Below, one piece after another: positions 24,967 through 32,064 of a stretch of DNA of 32,365 nt. The stretch comes from a virus: positions 1-32,365 of IMG/VR virus record IMGVR_UViG_3300025141_010109. One strand, 5' to 3'. Made by a program: the position numbers and the translations under genes. Below the pieces are notes generated by a model. The model had not been told where the DNA came from, did not search any database, and saw nothing but the letters and a program-made list of their open reading frames with translations. Positions within the stretch are counted from its first letter, which is position 1; each line of letters starts with the position of its first letter.

Positions 24967-25008
24967 CTCCGTATAACTTTATTATAAATATGCTTTGAGG
25001 TGCATTAA
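24967..25008 (-). promoter_or_regulatory. Candidate sigma70-like promoter and ribosome site before the glycosyltransferase block
   Basis: On the minus strand: TTAATG (25003-25008, three of six matches to a -35 box), 16 bases, TATAAT (24981-24986, perfect -10 box), then GGAG at 24967-24970 before ATG at 24961. It falls in the only untranslated gap between the replication block and the glycan block. In AT-rich DNA a TATAAT alone occurs often, so this is only suggestive. Confidence 0.35.
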
Positions 25009-25190
25009 CCTTTCATTTTACTGAATATAAATTTATCAATTGGCCAAAAAACTATTGCACCTACAAATTGAAATCCAATTACTGTTGCTAGATTTGACCA
25101 TCCAAATATATCTGAAAATAGATACATGCATGGCCATGATACAATTATTCCTAATTGCCATTTTGCGTGATATGTTAAATATTTTTTCAT
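25005..25190 (-). CDS. Small membrane protein with two predicted transmembrane helices
   Basis: 61 residues. Seen: a basic N-terminus (MKKYLTYHAKW), a first hydrophobic helix around 13-29 (LGIIVSWPCMYLFSDIF), a short loop GWSNL, a second hydrophobic helix around 34-50 (TVIGFQFVGAIVFWPID) and a basic end KFIFSKMKG. The hairpin topology with both ends positively charged suggests both termini in the cytoplasm. Coupled by ATGA to the SLOG-protein gene. No family name recognised; its place at the end of the replication block gives no clear role. Confidence 0.75.
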   Translation of the reverse strand: MKKYLTYHAKWQLGIIVSWPCMYLFSDIFGWSNLATVIGFQFVGAIVFWPIDKFIFSKMKG

Positions 25191-25588
25191 GATACTATTG
25201 TTACTGGTTTATTAAATTTTTTAGCTTTCTTAATTGCACTTATACTACCATTTGAAATTCTTCCGTTTGGAATATATGCCATCATTACATCACAATCTCT
25301 TGCTATCAACATATTTCTATGATGAAATTGTGATACATGATATGGTTTATCATAATAATTGTCTGACATAGCTGAATACAAATTTTTAGTTGTATGAGCT
25401 GGATTAAATTCTTTATACTTAATTCCAAACTCTAATGCAAATTTTCTTGCAAATTTATCAGCTCCATCTTTACATCCACCTGATACTATGATAAGACTGT
25501 CTCCAAATTTTTGTTTCAGCTGAAATAATGTATCTTTAATTTTACGTGAATTCTCATACATTCGGCTACCTATTATTGCTACTTTCAT
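25187..25588 (-). CDS. SLOG-fold (YspA/DUF2493-like) nucleotide-binding protein
   Basis: 133 residues. Seen: first strand MKVAIIGSRMY, then IIVSGGCKDGADKFARKFALEFGIKYKEF (about 53-80), the SGGxxGAD motif of the DprA/YspA-type SLOG superfamily. This is followed by an RNMLIARDCDVMMAYIPNG segment and a C-terminal KKFNKPVTIV strand. This superfamily binds nucleotides or related small ligands; YspA-like members are common in phages but their function is not established. Complete in length. ATGA-coupled on both sides to the nuclease and membrane-protein genes. Confidence 0.82.
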   Translation of the reverse strand: MKVAIIGSRMYENSRKIKDTLFQLKQKFGDSLIIVSGGCKDGADKFARKFALEFGIKYKEFNPAHTTKNLYSAMSDNYYDKPYHVSQFHHRNMLIARDCDVMMAYIPNGRISNGSISAIKKAKKFNKPVTIVS

Positions 25589-26520
25589 TCTTGTATCCTT
25601 TTATGTTGCGGACATAATGTTGGTTGGTCTTTAAACTCACACCATTTACAATTTTTATTATTCTTTCCTGCACTTGCAATATATTGTCTATCTAAATTGA
25701 ATGAGCCATTATCATGAAAACTAGAATCTACAAATGATTCAATTGAACTAGCTAATTTATTTCTTGTTGGCTTACCGCTTGCTGGAGAAAATTCTATGAT
25801 TCTTTTTTGTGGAAACATAGCTCCTTCAATTAACTTACGTTTTACTATCATATATTTGATATCAATCTTTTCAACATCATAGCCGTATTGTTCTGCAAAA
25901 TATTTTTTATATAAAACTAATTGAGATGTCTTTGTCTTATCTGCTTTTTGATATTTATTCCAGCCCATTGTTGAAGTCTTAATATCAATAATGGTTATCT
26001 TGTCATCTCTCTTGTCTCTAATAACAATATCTAAATATCCTAACATCATTATTTTATCATTTGTTTCATTAACTGGATGGTAAATTGGTACTTCAACTCC
26101 TATAAGTTCTTCATTTTTTCTACTAAAATAAACTCCTCTTTTTCTCTTGAACCAATCTAATATTGCTACTCCATCTTCATAAAATTCTCCTAGTTCAAAC
26201 TTATTAGAAAAATGTTCGCCTATTTTATCTACAGCTTCTTTATACATTTGATACATTTGATCTTTAAGATACTTATGAAGATCTATTTCGTCTGCCTTTT
26301 TTACAGACTCTTCATACATTACTGTTAAATAATGTTGCAATGTTTCATGGAACGCCGACCCGAATATTGTATGAATTGATTGACTAAATGTACGTAAATT
26401 TTTTGCATATGCTAGTTCCCAATGTTTAGGACATTGAGAATACATTGAAAATTGAGAATACGATATTTTACGTTCGTTAGATTTTGGATCTCGTTTATTG
26501 TACTTTAAAAACTTATTCAT
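25585..26520 (-). CDS. PD-(D/E)XK nuclease with probable 4Fe-4S cluster (Cas4/AddB-type)
   Basis: 311 residues. Seen: ISYSQFSMYSQCPKHWEL with C30, a conserved SAFHE near 55-59, G161-Y162-L163-D164 as the first metal aspartate and IIDIKTS with D179 and K181 as the catalytic D...(D/E)xK core, then QLVLYKKYF as motif IV. The C-terminus has C291-x2-C294 and C303, which with C30 would ligate a 4Fe-4S cluster as in AddB and Cas4. Family role: single-strand DNA exonuclease or endonuclease in recombination and DNA processing. It sits in the phage replication block next to gp62, supporting a role in phage DNA replication or repair rather than in CRISPR adaptation; no cas1 or cas2 is present. Confidence 0.85.
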   Translation of the reverse strand: MNKFLKYNKRDPKSNERKISYSQFSMYSQCPKHWELAYAKNLRTFSQSIHTIFGSAFHETLQHYLTVMYEESVKKADEIDLHKYLKDQMYQMYKEAVDKIGEHFSNKFELGEFYEDGVAILDWFKRKRGVYFSRKNEELIGVEVPIYHPVNETNDKIMMLGYLDIVIRDKRDDKITIIDIKTSTMGWNKYQKADKTKTSQLVLYKKYFAEQYGYDVEKIDIKYMIVKRKLIEGAMFPQKRIIEFSPASGKPTRNKLASSIESFVDSSFHDNGSFNLDRQYIASAGKNNKNCKWCEFKDQPTLCPQHKRIQE

Positions 26521-26529
26521 ATAACCTAA

Positions 26530-26922
26530 TTATTTGCCCCAAACCTTCTTCTGAACTATTTGAGCAATAATACCATAAACTGATAGATCTTGGAACGTAT
26601 CTGTCTCAGCTTCTCCAACTATATCTTTATGACCCAATATGATAAGTTGTTTTAATCTTTGTATTTTATCATTTATTCTAAACCATAACCCTGTTAATGA
26701 TAATTTTACATCATCGTCTGATAATAATTTTGTTCCTACTGATATATTATCTGGACCGTAATTCTTTTGTTTCTTACAAAATAGTATATATTGGTCATTC
26801 ATTATCTTTTTGAACTCTTTACATGTTTCTGGATAATTTGTTTCACAATAATCTACAGCTGTATTACCTGTTGATTCTGTTTCTTTAAAATCTATTCTAG
26901 GTGTGTCCTTTATTGTTCTCAT
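26530..26922 (-). CDS. DUF1599 / nucleotide-modification-associated domain 1-like protein
   Basis: 130 residues. Seen: CKEFKKIMNDQYILFCKKQKNYGPDNI (about 34-60), then GLWFRINDKIQRLKQLI (78-94), GEAETDTFQDLSVYGIIAQIV at the end. This all-helical pattern with a conserved KxxNYG, R-x2-DK-x2-RL and E-x3-D-x3-D-x2-xYG is what I associate with DUF1599, called nucleotide modification associated domain 1, which is found in many T4-like phages. It resembles MazG-type helical NTP hydrolases in its acidic-residue pattern. Biochemical role not established. It is translated by ATGA coupling after gp62. Confidence 0.65.
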   Translation of the reverse strand: MRTIKDTPRIDFKETESTGNTAVDYCETNYPETCKEFKKIMNDQYILFCKKQKNYGPDNISVGTKLLSDDDVKLSLTGLWFRINDKIQRLKQLIILGHKDIVGEAETDTFQDLSVYGIIAQIVQKKVWGK

Positions 26923-27389
26923 TTTAATAACTTTTTAATTTCTTTTTCTGTTTTACCGTACATTTTTAGTAACTCTTGTAAATAATTTATCCCACCGTTT
27001 GTCCTTTTGAATAAATTAATATATTCTTCAGCTTCTTGCGAATTAACTTCATAATGACTTGTAATAAGCTTTACAAGTTCTTTATCGTATTTGGCCAATT
27101 TTTTTCCTTTGATATACCTAGCAAACATTTTCTGCTTAGGCAGAATGTCATAATATAATTGGTAAACATGCTTTTTATTTAATGGTCCAATTGTATATTG
27201 TTGAAACATATCAACAACCTCAATTAAATCTGGATTCATTGACAACCATCTATTAATTAAATATGGAGAAAAGGCCTTTTGATCTAACTCTGACATAGAA
27301 TTCCAGTCCTTTTTCTTCCATGTAATATTTGCTAAATGATCAAATATTGTGGCTGGCTTACTTATCTTCTTTTGGCCTGAACTCTTCAT
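26919..27389 (-). CDS. 62: Clamp-loader small subunit, gp62-like
   Basis: 156 residues. T4 gp62 is the single small subunit that joins four gp44 ATPase subunits to load the gp45 clamp. Seen: KKDWNSMSELDQKAFSPYLINRWLSMNPDL (26-55), a block typical of marine T4-like gp62, then a LPKQKMFARYIKGK segment (85-98) and a HYEVNSQEAEEYINLF C-terminal helix corresponding to the conserved YxV..xxA..Y region of gp62. The ATG lies inside the zinc-ribbon gene, overlapping it by 32 bases, and no other start is available before residue 32. No clear ribosome site is seen, which suggests translational coupling. Position after gp45, gp44 supports the assignment. Confidence 0.85.
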   Translation of the reverse strand: MKSSGQKKISKPATIFDHLANITWKKKDWNSMSELDQKAFSPYLINRWLSMNPDLIEVVDMFQQYTIGPLNKKHVYQLYYDILPKQKMFARYIKGKKLAKYDKELVKLITSHYEVNSQEAEEYINLFKRTNGGINYLQELLKMYGKTEKEIKKLLK

Positions 27390-27603
27390 TTATATAATTA
27401 CAATCATCACATCTAAATGTTGGTACAGGAACTATCTGTTCTTTGCCTGTTGGTGATATTAATGCAGATAGTCTTTTGAAAGCTTGTACTTGTCTAAAAT
27501 ACTTACATCCACATTCTTCACAAACAATATCTTTAAGATCTGATGGTTTTACATTAATGGTTGCTTTTGGTGGTTTTCCATCCATTCCTATAATTTTACT
27601 CAT
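27358..27603 (-). CDS. Small zinc-ribbon protein between clamp-loader genes
   Basis: 81 residues. Seen: CEECGC at 28-33 and CDDC at 65-68, spaced as a zinc ribbon with a 30-residue insert, and a flexible basic N-terminus. Such small zinc-ribbon proteins occur in T4-like marine phages, but I do not know a function. An AAAGGAAAA ribosome site stands directly before the ATG. The end overlaps the start of gp62 by 32 bases. In T4 the genes order 45-44-62 has nothing in this place, so this is an insertion relative to T4. A transcription-associated or RNA-binding role is possible but not shown. Confidence 0.72.
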   Translation of the reverse strand: MSKIIGMDGKPPKATINVKPSDLKDIVCEECGCKYFRQVQAFKRLSALISPTGKEQIVPVPTFRCDDCNYINEEFRPKEDK

Positions 27604-27612
27604 AATTTTCCT

Positions 27613-28542
27613 TTATTTTAACTCGTTTAATAATTTTACTATTGTCGACATGACATGTAATTCTTTATCTACTGCAAATGCATCTTGATATTGAGATTCT
27701 GCTAAAATTAATATCACGCTTGCAATATGTCCTTTAGCGTAATTATCAATTTCATCGAATAAAAATTTATGTAATGCAGTAAAATCTTTTACTTTACTAT
27801 CATTAATATATTGTCTAATATCTTTAAATGCATTTTTCTTACTAGTATTAGATTTTAATATATTTAATACTTCGGCCATATAATTTGCTTGGACTAGACT
27901 TTCTTCATCTATTTTTAATGTTCCATCAACTACCTGTCTTTGAGCTGAATTCAATACTCTTCTTATATCTGGATATCCGTTATCAATTAATGTTTTTATA
28001 TCTTGGAGGTCATATTTTATCTCAAGATCGTTTAATATATCAGCAATCCGTTTTGCAACTGATAACTTATCTGGTGGAGTAATTCCAAATACTTGACATC
28101 TAGATTGTATTGGGTCAATAATCTTCTCAACATAATTACATGTTAAAATAAATCTAGTTGTTTTAGAAAATGTTTCCATTAAATTTCTTAATGCAGCTTG
28201 ACCATTTGGAGTCATATAATCTGCTTCATCTAATATAACAATTTTCCATCTTTTGAATCCTACTGTACTTGCAAAGTTCTTTACTTTAGTCCTAACCGTT
28301 TCAATATTATTTTCGTCAGATGCATTTATATACATAACATCTGCATCAACATTTCCTGAAATTATCTTTGCTAATGTTGTTTTACCTGTTCCGGCAGGTC
28401 CATAAAATAATAGATGCGGAACATCTCCATTTTCAAGATATAATTTTACTTTACTGATAACTAATTCATTACCAACATATCCGTCTAATGTACTCGGCCG
28501 AAATTTTTCAACCCATAATGTATGTTCTTGATTTCCGTACAT
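27613..28542 (-). CDS. 44: Clamp-loader ATPase, gp44-like
   Basis: 309 residues, close to T4 gp44. AAA+ ATPase that opens the sliding clamp and places it on primer-template DNA. Seen: WVEKFRPSTLDGYVGN at the N-terminus, Walker A GPAGTGKT (48-55), Walker B ILDEAD (103-108), the S-R-C arginine finger (147-149) and the collar domain at the C-terminus. All catalytic residues are present, so it should be active. The gene starts one base after gp45 stops and is followed by the zinc-ribbon gene after a nine-base gap. This is one of the two genes that firmly identify the region as a T4-like replication module. Confidence 0.96.
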   Translation of the reverse strand: MYGNQEHTLWVEKFRPSTLDGYVGNELVISKVKLYLENGDVPHLLFYGPAGTGKTTLAKIISGNVDADVMYINASDENNIETVRTKVKNFASTVGFKRWKIVILDEADYMTPNGQAALRNLMETFSKTTRFILTCNYVEKIIDPIQSRCQVFGITPPDKLSVAKRIADILNDLEIKYDLQDIKTLIDNGYPDIRRVLNSAQRQVVDGTLKIDEESLVQANYMAEVLNILKSNTSKKNAFKDIRQYINDSKVKDFTALHKFLFDEIDNYAKGHIASVILILAESQYQDAFAVDKELHVMSTIVKLLNELK

Positions 28543-28543
28543 A

Positions 28544-29260
28544 TTAAGCTGTTTGTAATTGTACTAAATAATAAGTTGATGTATAATTTTTACCTTTAAA
28601 GGTAACTCTTGCTAAACCTGCACTTGAGACTTCTAAACGGCCAGATTCGGCATCTTTATTTGCAACTAAAATTTCTTTAAATAATGTAGATGAAAAACAT
28701 ATAACTGACATGTCTGTACTTCCTTGTGTATCTAAATTGAATTTAATTCTATTAGTATTTATAGTCTGATAATTTATAATCATTTCTACTTCATCATTAT
28801 TACATTTAATTCCAAAATTTTCTGTTTCAGGTAATGCATTTTTTGCTTTAATAAATTTATTTCTAAAATCATTAGTGATACTAATTGATGCGTTCCAGTC
28901 AGGTGTATTTTTTAAATCTGGAACTTGTCTTATAACTGATAAATCAGCTAACATAAATGTCATATCAACATCTTTATCATTAATACCAATACTGACAGCT
29001 GTTTTATCTACAGCATTGACATTAACTGTTAAATCATCTCCTACGGCTGATAACATCTTTACTAATGCCGGTGTTGCATAAACTCCTAAATCATGAGTTC
29101 CTAAATCTAGATTAGTTGAATTGATAGTTCCTATCACATTTTGATCATCTGTGATAAAATTTGTTTGTAATGTTCCATCTTGTGCAACCCATTTTACTGA
29201 TGTAGTTGCTCCAGCTAGGTGATACCTGCTGATAAAATTTATTAAGTCGTTCTTTTTCAT
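28544..29260 (-). CDS. 45: DNA polymerase sliding clamp, gp45-like
   Basis: 238 residues from ATG 29260, one base after the upstream stop, with AAAGG about ten bases before it. The frame extends to a TTG at 29281 but that start would overlap the upstream gene and has no site. Trimeric ring that holds the DNA polymerase on the template and, in T4, also activates late transcription. Seen: NDLINFISRYHLAG near the N-terminus, the LGVYATPALVKMLSAVG block, IRQVPDLKNTPDW near the interdomain region and a C-terminal VTFKGKNYTSTYYLVQLQ, in line with gp45 proteins of marine T4-like phages. Slightly longer than T4 gp45 (228). Confidence 0.9.
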   Translation of the reverse strand: MKKNDLINFISRYHLAGATTSVKWVAQDGTLQTNFITDDQNVIGTINSTNLDLGTHDLGVYATPALVKMLSAVGDDLTVNVNAVDKTAVSIGINDKDVDMTFMLADLSVIRQVPDLKNTPDWNASISITNDFRNKFIKAKNALPETENFGIKCNNDEVEMIINYQTINTNRIKFNLDTQGSTDMSVICFSSTLFKEILVANKDAESGRLEVSSAGLARVTFKGKNYTSTYYLVQLQTA

Positions 29261-29261
29261 A

Positions 29262-30497
29262 TTATTCTGCCTTTTGTTCAAAAAATTGGTTAAAAATATC
29301 TTTGTTCATTGTTGTTATACTTTGTCCTCCGAACTTCTGATAGTATTGTTTATATTTTTCATATGTTGTAATAGCTTTATCTGGGTCTTCAAACATTTCA
29401 TAAATGCTTTTTAATACTGCAGCTAAATTATTTGGAACAACATATTGAGCAACATCTCTATGAGCTGCTACTATTTTGTTTACTTCTTGTATTGTATTTT
29501 GAAATACATGAACATTATGTAATACCATTCTTGGAACAGCATCTTTATTATATTCTTCTAACATGCCCCAATTAAAATCTTTACATGCTGGACAATCTAA
29601 ACTACATGGAACTAATAAATCATGTTCTAAGTCTGGAATTTCTAATTCTAACTTATTTCCATCTTCATCTTTGCCTGGCTTTGGCATATATAAATCCGTA
29701 AATGATAATTTCTTAAAATTATGCGAATGTAAATAAGTTCCATACACAGGATATTGGCCAGGCGAACTTGAATCTGTTGTAACTACTATTCTATTTCCAA
29801 AATGTTTATTCAAATTCTTTTGTATTGTTGATAAAATAAAGAAATCAGATATTTTAGAAATACCTAGTAAATGTAAATATTCTAAATTTACTTTTTCGAA
29901 TTCTCTATTTTTTAACATTAAAGCTAATGCCCACATAAAATCAACTAACTTTTGTGGTCCTCCTATTGCCCAACCTTGAAATTCAAAATGCTTAAATTTC
30001 TGATACCACCAGTCATACTCTTGTGGATTAGAACCTTGTAGCATATTTAAGTATTTTGTCTTTCCTGTTTGGTTCTTTTCAAACCAAGCAAAATTATCAA
30101 AACTAATATCTGCACATTCATAAAATTTATTTTCATAAACTGTTTTAGGTGGAATATCTAAATTAGCTGCTACATCTGAATTGGCTTCTAACCAATGGAA
30201 TATCTTTTCACGTAAATCATGACTATATTTTAATGCTCCTGTAGCTATTTGATATCCTCCGGAGTCACCGAACACTAATGTGTCTTTTCCTAATCCCATC
30301 TGTTCTCTAATATCCATCTTCTTGTAATAATGGCCTGCAGTAACTAGAAAGTACTTATGTCTAAATGATTCTGGATATTCATTGTCATAAAACCTACATG
30401 GAGTACCTGATGATAATTTATCATCTTTAATTAATGCTGATGCAAATCCTCCGGCCGATAATGACGGGAAGTAAATAAATTCTTTTTCTTTACTCAT
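29262..30497 (-). CDS. TGT-like 7-deazaguanine transglycosylase, DpdA-type
   Basis: 411 residues of the tRNA-guanine transglycosylase superfamily. Seen: FGDSGGYQ with D78 (the base-binding Asp), ANLDIPP with D114, NMLQGS (151-156) and GWAIGG (175-180), both TGT hallmarks, VTTDSSSPG with D242 at the nucleophile position, and a zinc site C298-x3-C302-x2-C305 with H327 or H330. DpdA proteins use this fold to exchange guanine in DNA for a 7-deazaguanine base (preQ0 or a derivative), protecting phage DNA from host nucleases. Placement directly before gp45 in the replication block favours DNA rather than tRNA as target. The precursor-synthesis genes (queC, queD, queE, folE) are not in the window. 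Confidence 0.8.
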   Translation of the reverse strand: MSKEKEFIYFPSLSAGGFASALIKDDKLSSGTPCRFYDNEYPESFRHKYFLVTAGHYYKKMDIREQMGLGKDTLVFGDSGGYQIATGALKYSHDLREKIFHWLEANSDVAANLDIPPKTVYENKFYECADISFDNFAWFEKNQTGKTKYLNMLQGSNPQEYDWWYQKFKHFEFQGWAIGGPQKLVDFMWALALMLKNREFEKVNLEYLHLLGISKISDFFILSTIQKNLNKHFGNRIVVTTDSSSPGQYPVYGTYLHSHNFKKLSFTDLYMPKPGKDEDGNKLELEIPDLEHDLLVPCSLDCPACKDFNWGMLEEYNKDAVPRMVLHNVHVFQNTIQEVNKIVAAHRDVAQYVVPNNLAAVLKSIYEMFEDPDKAITTYEKYKQYYQKFGGQSITTMNKDIFNQFFEQKAE

Positions 30498-31548
30498 TAA
30501 ATAATACTTTTCTTAACCCATTACATGAAAAATAATTCTCATGTAAACTATTTGCTAATTCTTTTACTTGTTTCTTATAATGATCATGATGTTCTATATA
30601 TTCTATAATTGTTGATATCAATCTATCCTTATTCTTCATATACGATTCCCATGACTCTGTCCATTCACTTGGATATTTGAAATCATCTGAATACATTTCT
30701 GTATAACTTAACCTGTCTGGAACCATTGGTATCGCGCCTGCTAATGCTCCTTCATAGCATGAAATACCTAATGTCTCTTGAAGATTTGCAGAGAATACCA
30801 TTTTAGACCTTTCTAATAGACTATGATATTCTTTTTTACTAAAATTATGTTCTTGACATATTATACATTTATATGTTTCTGGTAACGATTTAGCTAAATC
30901 TTCAAATATCTCTGGTTGTTTTTCTGGAGCCATTCTATGTGGAAATAATATAATGTCTTCTTTAGGTTGTGGCTTAAACATTTTATATAAATACTCCATC
31001 GGCCATCCTGTTCTAAAACATTCAATATCATCATAACCAAAATTATCTCTAAACATTTTCAAATGATCATCTGATGCAAACCAATTGTAATCTATTGTTT
31101 GAGCTAATGATTTTTCAAATGTCTTAACCCATTTATCTTTAATTAATCTACCTAAAAAGTCATTTGGGTCATAATTACCAGCATGCCAAAGACCGTGAAT
31201 CTTAATTGGTATTTCTAACAATTGACTCATATATTTCAATTGAATGATACTTGGGTTCCATGCATCTGTATAAATAAAATGGTCTCCAGGCTTAACTTCG
31301 TTATCACAAAACAATCTGCCTATTTTAACCATTTGTGCACTCTTGTAAATATTAGTGCCTCCAAAATTTAAAAATGCTCCTGGAGTAGTTGCTTCAGGAA
31401 TGTCTGTGGGTCCTTCTATTACTCGTACATTATATTCTCCAAAACCTAGTTTTCTCATTAAATCAGGAAAATAGTGTTTCCATTGCCCAGTATATCTAGA
31501 TTCGACAGCTTCTAAATCAACTATCCAAATATTATTCAATTCTGTCAT
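30490..31548 (-). CDS. GT-B glycosyltransferase, GT4-like
   Basis: 352 residues. Seen: NNIWIVDLEAVESRYTGQW at the N-terminus, FLNFGGTNIYKSA, IPIKIHGLWHAGNYDPND, TIDYNWFASDDHLKMF in the first domain, then IILFPHRMAPEKQPEIFEDLAKSLP and the donor site NLQETLGISCYEGALAGAIPMVPDRLSY, with the GT4 Glu pattern. It is directly upstream of the DpdA-like gene and far from the glycan cluster. A role in adding sugars to modified phage DNA, as T4 glucosyltransferases do, is a reasonable hypothesis; the alternative is glycosylation of a surface or virion component. The ATG at 31548 overlaps the upstream gene by 17 bases. Confidence 0.72.
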   Translation of the reverse strand: MTELNNIWIVDLEAVESRYTGQWKHYFPDLMRKLGFGEYNVRVIEGPTDIPEATTPGAFLNFGGTNIYKSAQMVKIGRLFCDNEVKPGDHFIYTDAWNPSIIQLKYMSQLLEIPIKIHGLWHAGNYDPNDFLGRLIKDKWVKTFEKSLAQTIDYNWFASDDHLKMFRDNFGYDDIECFRTGWPMEYLYKMFKPQPKEDIILFPHRMAPEKQPEIFEDLAKSLPETYKCIICQEHNFSKKEYHSLLERSKMVFSANLQETLGISCYEGALAGAIPMVPDRLSYTEMYSDDFKYPSEWTESWESYMKNKDRLISTIIEYIEHHDHYKKQVKELANSLHENYFSCNGLRKVLFNE

Positions 31549-31984
31549 GTTTATAATCGTCTGGTGTTACATGTTGCATATTTTGTACGCTTGCACAATA
31601 TAAAGAATAATCATCATATACAACTTTTATACTATCATTCTTTTTTAATAATCGCACATCCTTTTCATTCATCATGTACATTATATGTACTTTAATTCTA
31701 ATCATTGCAGGTATCTTTTCTAACATACCTGGAGTAACTTCTAATGTGATTATTTTATTCCATTTACCTATATATTCATCTAACCATTCCCAGTCATAAT
31801 GGTCATGGCCGTTAATGATTTGTTCAGTGGCTCCGGAACAAAAATATATATGAGGCGAGGTTGTTCCGCCTGGTATTGATTCTTGTTCCCAAAAAGCTTG
31901 TAAATCAGCTATAAATAATGTTTCAACATCTGTTAATCTGCCTTCACATTCTTTTCCATACCAATAATCTTTAAATCCTATCAT
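31532..31984 (-). CDS. Unknown protein, 150 residues
   Basis: I do not recognise a family. Seen: DYWYGKECEGRLTDVETLFIADLQAFW, IYFCSGATEQIINGHDHYDWEWLDEYIGKW, a hydrophobic strand-rich middle with KIITLEVTPG and MIRIKVHIMYMM, and an acidic C-terminus. Three cysteines and a HDHYDW stretch could form a metal site, but no known motif fits. No membrane segment. It is the first gene after the best candidate promoter-like element in the window and overlaps the glycosyltransferase gene that follows. Confidence 0.65.
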   Translation of the reverse strand: MIGFKDYWYGKECEGRLTDVETLFIADLQAFWEQESIPGGTTSPHIYFCSGATEQIINGHDHYDWEWLDEYIGKWNKIITLEVTPGMLEKIPAMIRIKVHIMYMMNEKDVRLLKKNDSIKVVYDDYSLYCASVQNMQHVTPDDYKHDRIE

Positions 31985-31994
31985 TACTTTTTAT

Positions 31995-32018
31995 TTTAAT
32001 ATAATAAATTTTTTGCAA
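31995..32018 (-). promoter_or_regulatory. Candidate promoter-like AT-rich element, copy B
   Basis: 24 bases, minus strand: TTGC, six A, TTTATTATATTAAA. It matches copy A (6129-6152) at 23 of 24 positions. It ends ten bases before the start codon at 31984, in a 68-base gap that is the longest non-coding stretch seen. The repetition before unrelated genes is the argument for a regulatory role. Confidence 0.4.
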
Positions 32019-32043
32019 ACAACCAAATAATTTCATCTAAATG

Positions 32044-32064
32044 TTAACTAAACTATTTAGTTAA
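32044..32064 (-). terminator. Perfect short hairpin over a stop codon (weak terminator or mRNA 3' element)
   Basis: TTAACTAAA, loop CTA, TTTAGTTAA: nine perfect pairs, all but two A-T, spanning the TAG stop of the coiled-coil gene (32053-32055). On the minus strand no U-run follows, so a classical intrinsic terminator is unlikely. It may protect the 3' end of the mRNA or be a chance palindrome in AT-rich DNA. Confidence 0.3.

Noticed and set aside
24983-24990. TATAAATA on the plus strand, identical to the T4 late promoter core
   Set aside because: No gene runs rightward from it. The same eight bases also occur inside coding sequence near 31 and 3281, so chance in AT-rich DNA explains it.
25585-26520. 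Cas4 as part of a CRISPR system
   Set aside because: The nuclease has the Cas4/AddB-type core and cysteines, but no cas1, cas2 or repeat array is present and the neighbours are replication genes.
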